Assembly: GCA_964030785.1 (NCBI GenBank)
Contig: OZ034967.1
Location: 59,585,712-59,649,711 of the forward strand
Origin: Siderastrea siderea
Lineage: Eukaryota > Cnidaria > Anthozoa > Scleractinia > Rhizangiidae
DNA: 64,000 nt
Direction of reading: 5' to 3'
Positions within the stretch are counted from its first letter, which is position 1. Each line of letters opens with the position of its first letter. Shown here piece after piece: positions 35,112 through 45,589 of the stretch. A program made the position numbers and the translations under genes. The notes below the pieces were generated by a model, which was not told the DNA's origin, searched no databases, and worked only from the letters and a program-made list of their open reading frames with translations.

Positions 35112-37880
35112 TCACCGTGGTACTAGACTTGCTAATTCCTGTCTTTGCTGCATAGACAGATTTGTTGGAAACTCAACCTCAAAAGTCACAATCATGTCTC
35201 CTCGTTGTCCAGGAGATTTTGGAAGTGGCAGACCTTCTCCAGGAATTCTTTTCTGTGTTCCTGGTTGTATTACTTCATTTAATTGTACTGCTAAGACTCT
35301 CCCATCAATAGTTGGAATCTGAAGGAGGCAGCCAACAAGAGCATCATGCAGACTAACTTTTGTAGTGTACAGGAGATTGTTATCGCCATCCCTTTTAAAG
35401 TACTGATGAGGTTTGTCAGCGACAACAAATACAATGTCTGCAGGAATAACTCCTGGTTTCTGATCCCCATGTTGCTCAAAAGTTATTTTTGTTCCTGCCT
35501 TCCAGCCTGGTTTTACGTTTATTGAAAGAATTTTTTCCTCACGTGATGCCCCTCCACCTGGCGATAAAACCTGACGACTTATTTTCAGTCTTTTTGTACA
35601 GCCTGTAGCAAGCTCCTCGAGGGATACTTGAATAGGGTTCATGATCGGAGGATCTTGGACAGTTTGTTGTTTTTTAAATGGATCTGTAAAAGGGAAATCA
35701 AAGTCGTCATCACCAAAGTTTTTAAACCCAGTAGATTTCGACGAAAACGTCGACGTAGAAAACAAACGTTGATAATCTGAACTGAATCCATCCATAAAGT
35801 CTGTTAGAAAAAAAGAAACAAAAACCTTGTTAAGTACATTTTCACACCTACTTGTAAAAACCCAATTTCATTTTTATTCAATGCAGGTGAATTCATGGAG
35901 TCATAAAAATAGGCAGTTTAAATTGGTTAATGTTTTCCAAACATAACAGAAACAAAAACAAGATGGAAATGTTTTGCAAACATAACAGAAACAAACACAG
36001 ATGACAAATGTACATCTGTTCTACCGTTATTCAGGTAAGTATACACGTAAGCAGAGAAGTTAGAAAGGAAAACTTCTCCAAATTTTCTTAATCTTTTCAA
36101 AGTACTTCACACCTAGTTTATACATCTGTGAGAGAAGAGAGCACTGAGAATTTATTGCAATGTGTCTGGTTATCTTGGACATGCTGAAAAGCGTTCTGAC
36201 CCACATTAACAGAAATTTCTAGAAGGAGGAAGTCGGGTAAAACAATGAAATTGCAACCAAAATTTTCTCTCACCGTTTCACTCCTATTATAAAAATGTCT
36301 GATTCTTATCATAATTTGCAGATGCACCCAGACTTCAGTTCACAGATGAACTGGAAACATCTTGGAATTCCATATTCCAACCATAAAAGTACTTTTGGAG
36401 GAGGGAGTTGTAGTAACGAAGATGAAACACTAAAACTATTTACACCCTCAGGCGAGGATACAGATACTATCGTGTGAACAAAGATATGAAAGAAATGGAC
36501 ACAATTTGCAAACAGACTGGGATTTTCAAAACGAAAAATACTTCCTAGTTAGACTATAAAAGTGCTCAATAGGCAAAATTTATAGAAATTTGTTTTCCCA
36601 AGACAAATAAATCGAACAGCCAAAACATTCGCTTCCAGTTGTTGGATCATAGAAAATTCCAGAACGATTTGATATGCATGAAAAACGCCAAACATGCAAC
36701 GAGTTCATAACGCAAATTTGAGATGAAAACCATAAACGGCTAGGTAGCACAATCTCAGAAATAGTTTTATTATTGGTAAACCATAATTTGAGAAAGAAAG
36801 TATTTTAAAAGTTGAACAGTTTTAAAAGAACAAAATTTTAGTCAGAACCCAGGCTATCTTTCCACTTCGTAACAGCTTTTTCTTTTGTCAGAATGTCAAT
36901 AAGTTTTTCAGAAACGATGACAAAGGAAGGGCGAGCTAAGAAGTACGTCAGGAATAACTTAATTCTTACTTAGTGCGTATTACTAGTGGTTGAGTTTACG
37001 CAGATTAAATCCGTCGTACGCGTGACAATCTGCCTAAAACAACGTGATTCAAAAAGCAAGCAACTCACTTGTTGTGACGTAGACAACTGAAAAGGTTAAC
37101 TAAGGGCTCTTTTTGTGTTCTTCCTTTCAAACATTCACCCCATTTTGAACAATTTATAATAGAAGACAAGAACCTAATAAAAAAGTGACCTAAATCGAGG
37201 TTCTAGTGGTTCAACACTCTCCCAATATTAACAGGATTAAAAATAGAACTTTCCAGAAAAGGGCACACGACATATTGCCTTGTAGTTTCGATGACGAGGC
37301 TTTTTGTATTTAGCAGAACAAATCCAGACACTTATACAAGACACGACGCTCATACAATCTTCTTCAGAGAAGAAGGGTTAAAAACTTGACACTGGGCTTA
37401 ATCTTTGCTACCTAAGTATCGGTACATTGTAACTTTTGAAGAGTCGTTTTGTACCACACCGTTTACCTAGTTAACACTGCCCCAGAAGAAAACCAGTTTA
37501 TGGTTCGAAAACGTTGAAGGCTAAACCACCTTTGACAAGGAAATAAAAGAAAAACTTATAATCATACCTTGAAACGGACAATCGGGATCATCGCCAAAAA
37601 CATCGCGGAAAATGCTCACGGGATCGCCGAAGAAATTAAAACCAAAACCGCCACATTCATTCTTTAAACCTTCCTCGCCGTACGTGTCAAATATTTGCCG
37701 TTTGCTTGGGTCCGTTAAAACCGTGTAAGCTTCAGATATTTTCTTGAACTGCTCCTCCGCTCCTTGGCTTTTGTTCTTATCCGGGTGAAACAGCAAAGCC
37801 TGTCTTTTGTATGCTTTCTTGATGTCTTCGGACGATGCATTTCGGGGAACCCCAAGTATGGAATAGAAATCTCGCCCCAT
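35112..37880 (-). CDS. DNAJB-type (class II) HSP40 co-chaperone, copy B
   Basis: Two exons on the minus strand: 37880-37568 and 35800-35112. The donor is CAAG|gtatga, the acceptor ctaacag|ACTT, and the joined residues read CPFQDFMDGF, 333 residues in total. J domain (MGRDFYSILGVPR) with HPD at 32-34; Gly/Phe linker (ECGGFGFNFFGDP); C-terminal client-binding domains ([56 protein letters not shown]). No zinc finger. An in-frame ATG seven codons earlier (37901) is possible; the family's usual MG(K/R)D start favours 37880. It lies head-to-head with BAG copy B. The 1767-bp intron after the G/F region separates it from intronless copy A, from which the C-terminal domain is clearly diverged. Confidence 0.93.
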
Positions 37881-38054
37881 ATAAGCTAGCAATTCCTTCA
37901 TAAACTTGCACCTCCTAATCTAAAATCGCCTTTTCCCGCACAACAAAACGGGAAATTCAACGAAAACGCGACCACCAGCGTAATGCGTGAACACGGTATA
38001 CTTTCGAAATCCTTTTACGAATAAACACAATCGCCTTCATTTCTCGAGTCGATC

Positions 38055-38067
38055 GAAGGTTCCAGAA
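38055..38067. promoter_or_regulatory. Perfect heat-shock element, DNAJB copy B side
   Basis: GAA GG TTC CA GAA, a perfect nGAAnnTTCnnGAAn, about 175 bases upstream of the DNAJB copy B start. Confidence 0.75.
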
Positions 38068-38383
38068 ACAGTAATTGCTGAGCATCCACGCCTGAAAAGA
38101 AACTACTTTACTAAGGAGGGACCTCACGGTTCCAATTTCTAAAAGGCTGATTTGAAACTCGCTTATAGTTCAGAATTTTTCACATCAAAACTTACCATAT
38201 GTTGGAAAATATTTCCTTTAAAGTACAGAATATCTTTATTTGAAATTATAGAGCGGAAAAAAAATATTTTTTTCAACACAAGTTTAGCTTGTCATTTTCG
38301 CCTGTCCCCTCCCTGCTGTTTTGCGCGCATCTTTCGCACAGCTGGGTATCGCAATACTTGTGCAGCAATTGTTACGAACGAGT

Positions 38384-38401
38384 GAAACTTCTCGAAATTT
38401 G
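38384..38401. promoter_or_regulatory. Perfect heat-shock element, BAG copy B side
   Basis: GAA AC TTC TC GAA at 38384-38396, perfect, with an in-phase partial fourth unit TTG. About 135 bases upstream of the BAG copy B start. Confidence 0.75.
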
Positions 38402-38530
38402 CATCGTTTGAAGGTTTATTTGTTTCTTTGGTTCCCGTTTGTTCTTCTGACACGAGAATATTAATTACGCGTGAGTTCACAACACGTGATTGGGAAATAT
38501 TGCCAGATTTTTTCAAAATTTTTTCTAAAC

Positions 38531-39280
38531 ATGGCGTCTGGTGGAAGTGATCGAGACAGTTTTCCACAGTTTACTTCGTCGAACTATGAAATCCCTTCTT
38601 GGCAAATATCATGGAATAAGCCGTGGTACCAGCAGTTTGAAGAAAAGCGAAATAATCAAAGCAAATACAATTCTAGAGGACATATTTTGGAATGTAAGTG
38701 TTCGTTATGTGAAGAAGATATGGAAAACGCGTTTAGCCCTGAGCCAACTGATGTGACACATCTTTTTAAAGTTTCCACAGAAAAGAAAAGAGAAGTAATA
38801 TTCCCTTCCAGGGAGAGACCGGAAAAGCTACAAAACCAAACAAGGGAACGCGTGATTTTATTTTCCGATTTACCGGAAGTTACTCCTTCTTCTTCGTCTC
38901 CAACTAACGAAGAAGCGCGTAGCACCTCTAGCACGTCAACGGGAAATACCTCAGAGAATATAAACGTAGGCAGAGATCAAGGGATTTCTGGCGTTGACAC
39001 TGACGCTTTATTCTCTAGCATAGGCTCTATGTCGTCAATCCAGTCGATATCAGATCGTGTTACAGACATTCAAACTCGAGTGAATCAGTTTTCTGGCTCT
39101 AAGGACAGCCGAGAGTTTATAGTTTTAAGAGGATTACTCGTTACGACCTTAGCAGAACTAAACAGAATTGACACCGCTGGCATAAGGTGGCTTCAACAGG
39201 CAAAGCGTATCGCTATGGAATCGATCCACGATCTTCTGGCGCAACTAAAGAGTAAAATCAGCGAAGATGATGATTATTGA
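38531..39280 (+). CDS. BAG-domain HSP70 co-chaperone, copy B (diverged)
   Basis: Intronless ORF of 249 residues from ATG 38531 in good context (AAACATGGCG). The open frame extends upstream to 38471 but without an ATG. The N-terminus is aromatic (WQISWNKPWYQQFEE), followed by a CxCxxC stretch (ECKCSLC, 54-60) that could bind metal and is absent from copy A. The middle is Ser/Thr-rich (118-148). Residues 170-243 form a BAG-type three-helix region (VNQFSGSKDSREFIVLRGLL, ELNRIDTAGIRWLQQAKRIA), with the FxGSrxxxEFlxLe pattern shared with copy A. The surface expected to meet HSP70 is less conserved than in copy A. Divergent from DNAJB copy B, with heat-shock elements between. Candidate poly(A) signal at 39483-39488. 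Confidence 0.78.
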   Translation: MASGGSDRDSFPQFTSSNYEIPSWQISWNKPWYQQFEEKRNNQSKYNSRGHILECKCSLCEEDMENAFSPEPTDVTHLFKVSTEKKREVIFPSRERPEKLQNQTRERVILFSDLPEVTPSSSSPTNEEARSTSSTSTGNTSENINVGRDQGISGVDTDALFSSIGSMSSIQSISDRVTDIQTRVNQFSGSKDSREFIVLRGLLVTTLAELNRIDTAGIRWLQQAKRIAMESIHDLLAQLKSKISEDDDY

Positions 39281-39488
39281 CCCACAGCTAAAAGGTGAAT
39301 TTGGTCGCCGTGACTTTCCGCACGATTTGGATGCCATTGTTTTATCAGCACTAATTAATTTTTTCAATATCCTGTTTGCTCCTCGAGAAGTTTCGCGATT
39401 CGCAACGTGGCTAGAAAAACACCGAAACAAGTGAAGCATATATACAATGCTACAGCTGAAGCCCCGCAGGAGACTTAACTAGAATAAA

Positions 39489-40076
39489 CTGAACAAAAGA
39501 GTATTGCTTGTTAAACAACATATATTCGCTTGACCGGTCAGTCCCATACAAACATTAAGACATGTACGTGTTTAAAAATATTGTTAGCTTACAGGTATGA
39601 AGTTCGAGAGATCCGTATTTATACGTTTACATTTATTTCTTCATTACGCAGTTCAAATATATGAATTTCATATATTCATAATTTCAGAACAAAACATGTT
39701 TCTAGATGTTGCTGTTTGGTATTCCAAATGTGGCATAATTAGAATTCTTATTATTTTTAATTGATATGACCCAGTCTTTTAAGTTTTACTTCTTTTACTG
39801 GCCAACAAAATTGCAAATTCAAAATAAACAGTCAAGTTTTTTCCCTCAAACTGTTATAAACTTCGACCAGTATCCCTATGTACAAATTTCAAAGTGTGTG
39901 ATCTGTGACTAGCTGTCACTAAATTTTTGGTGGCGTCTGTGCTCCGATGACATGGGGCAAGTGCCACCCAAAATTTTGGTGTTAGATCTATTAGTTTATT
40001 CTTTGAGATGTGGATAACATTCCTCGCCAAACATTAGACGTCTTAGGTTCTCTGCCTTTCATCTTGTTTAAGGAGT
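39489..40076. other. Spacer after BAG copy B
   Basis: AT-rich, with a TATATTCATAATTTC palindrome-like stretch near 39660-39690. No gene recognised. Confidence 0.35.
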
Positions 40077-40303
40077 CCAGGGCCCGGTTGCATAAAGCAA
40101 CTTAAGATTAAGTGGGATTTTTTGCAGCCTTTCCCTGTGTTCCTAAGGGTTTTCTTGTGCTCTCTTTGTGTTTCCTATACTCACTAATCTGTCTTTGGCA
40201 GAGTCATCTGTGATACCGGTGCAAGAAAATCCTCCAGGACAAAGATAATGGTCGCAGAAAATTCGCACTTGATCTTATGTTGCTTTATGTAACCAGGCCC
40301 TGG
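40077..40303. mobile_element. MITE with CCAGGGCCCGGTTGCATAAA termini
   Basis: About 38 bp of terminal inverted repeat: CCAGGGCCCGGTTGCATAAA GCAACTTAAGATTAAGTG against a right end whose reverse complement differs at only a few positions. 227 bp, non-coding. Ends of this type are typical of hAT-like MITEs, but no clear target duplication was found. Confidence 0.75.
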
Positions 40304-41923
40304 TTTGTATCTCACTGCAGATTTCTCAACTGTCTTTATTTCACTTCTGCTTTGCCGTAAACATCCTTGATGCAGAGGTTTAATAACAGGCCAAGTACAG
40401 AGTAATTTGGCTGCTTCTGAACTTGATGTAGCAAAAGCTAGGTCAGCTGCACTAAACGGTTTCCATTTAATGGCTAAAAATACCTCTTGCCAATTACATC
40501 CTTGTAAGAACTTTTCGGAAACCCCCACAGTGAAATATTGATCATCTTTCTTTCATCCCATTCCATCTGTAAAGTTATTTTTACTTCGTAGGCCAATGTT
40601 AATGAATACCATGTTTGCACACTGGTCATTAGAAAAAAAGAGACAACTGAAATTTCTTGTCGACCTCGGTGCATAGTCAAATGTGACAAGACCATTGAAA
40701 CTTAGTCAAGCATACTGAGAGATGGTTTAATATTCTTTAAGAGGAGATAGTAACATGGCTAATGCTCCGAAAAACACAGCTTGCCTCTTTTCAAGTACAT
40801 TGTTTTTTTTTCTTAAGATGGATTGATTAACTGTTACTATTTCTATTAACCTTTGTGACATTTCCTTCCTAAACTTGACTGCTTAAAGAGAGCATATTTG
40901 AAAGAAAGAGAAAATTTCAAGTAACGAGGTATTTGTGGATTTAGTTGGGTAAAAAAGCTTCCTCGAAATGTCTCAAACCTTTGAAAATGCTGTTTTTGTT
41001 ATCAGATATGTACACCTGAGAAAATTAGAAGTGTGGCTGGTATTTGGTTGTGAAATATAAATATGATATGCTGAAAAGTGCTCTAACGCCATTTTAAAGG
41101 AAAAATCTAGAATCTGCAAATCAACCACAACAATAACTGCCACATGAGAATCACTCATATTTCTTTCCTTTTGTTAAAAAGACAGTCAAATAAATCGAAC
41201 AAAACAGAGTAAACATAAAAGTGGCCCATGCTTATCACATGCTGAGCATTACATCTTTCTGTTATAAATTAATCATAGTTGAGGCTTACTGTGTTGTAAA
41301 ATTGCAGAACTTGCTCATGTAAGCTGAGGCCAACGAGCTAAATAACCACAGGGATCCCACAGGGATGCTTAAACCAGTTGGCTGATAATTATTATGTTGT
41401 GTGGGGTACTTGAATTGAACACCATTAAGAGCACAAAAATTATATCAAAAGAGGTTCCTTTGGGGCAGGGTGGGGACTGCATATGCTGTAAATCTTTAAT
41501 TTTTTGCCTATTTTTATATTTCGTATTCCTTTAATTGTAGATCATTGTATCTGAAGTGATTCTCTATATGGCAGATTCTCTTTTCACGATATTCTGCATC
41601 CCCGTACTGATTCCCTTAACTGATCATGTATCAGTCTATAACCTAAATTTCCTGTGTGCCATTAACCCCTATTTAAGTGGGCCCCTCACCCCAAGTTAGG
41701 GTTTAGGGTCTAGGCAGCACCCTTTAGTCTTCCCATGCCAGAAATCTGATTGCAGTTTCAGACTTTGGCGTTAATTTGTATACTTACCCTATTTCAGGGC
41801 AACCTGGATGAAAAAACCATTGCAGTGTCTTGACTCATTTCTTCATTCTTTCTTGTAGTTTATGTAATTCCTTATGGTAGTCTTTATATCCCTCCCCTCT
41901 CCACCCCTGAGCCTCAACACACA
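40304..41923. other. Spacer, no gene recognised
   Basis: Only short ORFs without splice or protein support on either strand. Confidence 0.35.
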
Positions 41924-42416
41924 TACCGTATTTTCTTGATTAAACACCGGACCCGAATAAACGCCGGGTTCAAATAAACGCCGGTTCTACGGGGCCGAGT
42001 TTAAAATAACGCCCCCAGCGTTTATTTGAGGTCCCAGCTTTTATTCGAGATGGGTATATTTAATCAGGATTTGAATTTATCGCCTTATTTTATATTGCTT
42101 GCACAACACGTTTGCTGTCGAGCAGTTGCCGATATACTTCCTCCGTGTTTCACGAAGAAATGTAACTTTGAGAAGAGTTCAATAACTTCTTATCAGTGAT
42201 GTCTTTTGATTAATGACTCAGTTACCTGATTCACTGAGGGAAGACAGTTGGTGACATCGTTTCACATTTTTTAACGTTTTTGGATCTTAATTCAACAAAC
42301 CTCCAGTACTGATGATAAAAAAAATTGTTGAAAAATGCACTTAATAAATAAACGCCGGGTCTACGAGGGCGAGTTTTAAATAAACGCCCCCGGCGTTTAA
42401 TCGAGAAAATACGGTA
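41924..42416. mobile_element. MITE with TACCGTATTTTC termini and internal AAACGCCGG repeats
   Basis: TACCGTATTTTCTTGATTAA at the left; the reverse complement of the right end reads TACCGTATTTTCTCGATTAA. Both arms carry repeated AAACGCCGGG / GCGTTTATT blocks, so each arm has internal subrepeats as well as terminal ones. 493 bp, non-coding. Confidence 0.75.
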
Positions 42417-42784
42417 CACAGACACACTCTTTCCCACGTCCCCAACCCCACATTTTACAATAACATGACATGGACTCCTAGAACAACTATGACCAGACTC
42501 CTGTCTAATGGTAACTGCTACACTGTCAGGGACATACTTTTCCCTCGACCACATGAATTGGGCTCTCTTTATCTAGTGAGGTAACAAGTACTGGAATAAA
42601 ACCCTATAAAAAGCTAAACACAAACGCCACTGAGACAGTAGTCTTGTATGCAAATCTCCCTCACTACAACGTGAGCTACAAGATCTGTGAACGTGATTTC
42701 TCAGACAGCTGTGCCTAACATTACGTAACATTACGCTGATTACGTTACGGACTTACATATGTTACGTACGATGACTTACGCCGG

Positions 42785-43292
42785 TCGATACTAAGTCTAA
42801 AGCTCCAAAACCGTGCAGCACGTATTTCAGCTAGAAAGGTATACGATATCAGTTCCAGTGACATACGCGATATTCTTAAATGGGATACACTTGAAATAAG
42901 ACGTTTTATCGTGGCGTATAAGACCTCTTAATAAATTAAAGATAATTCAGTTTATAACCCGGCGTAGCAAAAATAATCAGCCACGAAATGAATTTCTTCA
43001 AAGAACTTTTGTATAATTATACTCTGGCTCAAAAATTTGGAATAATCTACCCTACGAGGTAAAGCAATGTAAAAGCCTTGCGGCCTTTAAACGCGAGTCA
43101 GTTGGCATCTGTAAGGCCCTAGACTCTCAATAATTTTATTTATACTTTTAATTTGTTTGCTCGGCTTTCATGTAAAACAGTGACTTATGTTACTGATGGC
43201 CTTCCGAAGACTGATAAATAGCGCTCAGTGGAAGTCGCTGAAACGGCCAAATACAGCACACCCTGTACACTAAAAACAAATCACGAAGGCAT
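42785..43292 (+). mobile_element. CR1/L2-like LINE 3' end, decayed
   Basis: Plus strand fragments of a LINE C-terminus: LQNRAARISARKVYDISSSD, LKWDTLEIRRFIVAYKTS, then after stops FKRES-like remains, with several frame breaks. Followed directly by (TTTA)n. Confidence 0.6.
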
Positions 43293-43299
43293 GGGCTAT

Positions 43300-43330
<31 letters not shown>

Positions 43331-43346
43331 CTTATTTATTTATTTT
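43293..43346. repeat. (TTTA)n microsatellite
   Basis: About 13 TTTA units with one CTTA variant, probably seeded by the tail of the preceding LINE. Confidence 0.85.
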
Positions 43347-43479
43347 TGGTATTTTTGTCTCTAATTTCTGGTTGCATATCAGTGTATAGAATTTTAAGGA
43401 TTTGTACGGACGAATCTTGGGAGTGACGTATATTTATGTTTGTTTAACGTGACTTACGCGTTTCTTACGTACAGATAAC

Positions 43480-43760
43480 ACGATTTACAAAACTCTTATC
43501 GAGCCATAATTTGAATACTATATAGCTCTATATAGGATAATGGCAGGATAACGTAGCTATACGGAAATTTGAGACACCGCAAACAGGGCCAAATTTAGGG
43601 CGGCACGGCACGATTTAATACAAATTTCTCTGATCTAAAAGTTTGATCCCCGCCTCGGGGTTCGATCTTCACGTTTACTGAATGATGGGCTGGGAATCAA
43701 AGTCTGGAACGAATCGTCTCTGTCAAGCTCTGTCAGTATCTTTAAAAATAAATCTGGTGT
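43480..43760 (+). mobile_element. Second decayed LINE C-terminal fragment
   Basis: TIYKTLIEP and ELGIKVWNESSLSSSVSIFK-like codons are visible across frame breaks, the usual end of non-LTR ORF2 proteins. Short and degenerate. Confidence 0.4.
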
Positions 43761-45589
43761 TCATTCAATCAATCAAGGAAATTCACATGTACTCTTTTTG
43801 GCCCATTCCTCTTCCAGAAGTGGGTGGAAGCAAAATTTGATTACCGCGGTGCTGTCGACCGGAAGAATTATGTTTGAATGTTAAGACACAACCCACCGGA
43901 AACCCACCCTCACCTACCTCCGTACCCAGTCGCTTCCGTTTTTTGTGCGGGACTCTAGAGAGGCGCAAGGGGTCATGGGACAGACGAAAAAATGGGAATC
44001 GGGAATTTTCGTTGAGCCTTCCCTTTGTGCCTTGTGATCGCTGTGAAGCCTTCCCGTGGTCCTTCGCTTTCGTGACAAAAAAAAAGTGCCTGGGTACAAG
44101 GCAGCACTCTCACTCTCTTCAATCCTAGCTCAATTTTCGTCAAGTTTTGCAACTTTCATGGCAACAATAATTATAAGAAGGTAATTAAGAATAAGTTTTT
44201 GGTGTAGATGTATAACATTTGTCTCACAATGTAAATTAGTTAACATTAGAGACACAGCTCGATGAAAGTGGCACGCACAAATTTAAAAATATGAATGAAT
44301 TTTAAAATATCATCGAGGTTGGTGGTGCTTGCGAGAAACGCTTCTAGCACCCAGGATAAGATTATTTAAATACAGTATATATCACTTTCAGTCCATTCAC
44401 GCATACATGCTTGGGTCTTCCTTCCATTCTTGAAAAGAATTCTTAGCAAGGTGTTGAGATGCGTTAGAAATATGAGATGGTGCGGCTCTGATCTAAAGTG
44501 CATCTCTTTCTATGAAGGAATAGGGAACTGATCTGCCTCACGCAGTGTTTTTTAATTCAATATCCCTGTAGAGTTCCACACGGGAATTTAGTGGTGAATA
44601 AGCAACTGTAATCATAATATAGTCATAATTATAAAATTTGCTTTTGCTCCTAGGGAACTTATTCCGTTGAGAAAGGCGGAACATAATCAATTTTAGAACG
44701 AAACGACTGTCGGCTTGTCTGGAGTAAGGCTTGAATCCTTACTGTCCTTACAGGTCAAAAAGCCTCGTTTTGTGTAGTCTGGTCACTAGTACTTCCCCTT
44801 CAGCTGTCTGGTGATGACTTTCTTTTGATAGTCTGCCTAGCAAGCACTTGCAGTGGGGTTTTTCTGCGCGTAGCCCTAACCTTCCCGCATTAAGCAAACA
44901 TCCGAGTTCTTAATTATCGGAGAAAAATCCTGAAAACGTTTGTCACTCAAGCTGGCCATTTGAGAGTGACTCGCTTTGCCAGTGAAGCAGCAATCACCTA
45001 TGAAAAAGCTACACAAAATAAGCAGGAAATTCATCCAAAACTAAATGGCTCGTTTTTCATGTTAAAACAAGTTTAATTGTAGAACGTGGTTTGGTGTAGC
45101 AGTACACTTATTGCGATATGCACATGAAAACGAGGAGCAAAAACAGATAGTGGGTTTGCATGACCCATGAACAACGAAGAATCGTGGTGTTCGAGTGTTA
45201 AGTTGTTTCCAAAAGCAGACAAATTGCCTGAAACGGCTATTACTCGATTAGGCACCTTAAAGTTCCAAAAACGCATGTGTGAAGGGTTCTACCTGAAAAA
45301 TCTTTGATTTTTTTGCCGACACATATACACAAGATAATTTGACAAATTTCCGTGTTCAACAAATTAAAACTGAAATTGCTCGCCAATGTTTCAGTCAAAA
45401 AAAGGAAAAGAAAAAACCTGAATAAAAAAAATTGCCAAAGAAATTTAGGGCTGGCGGATGACTTTACGAGACGGGAGAGACGATCGTTTTCAGTTGTGCA
45501 AGATCGAGATCCCTTCAATATTTAATTGCGAGACCAAGTTTTCTAAATACGAGCCCAAAACTTTCTAGGACGTAAAACGTCGAACCACC
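43761..45589. other. Spacer, no gene recognised
   Basis: Short ORFs only. No terminal inverted repeats or tandem repeats identified. Confidence 0.35.
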
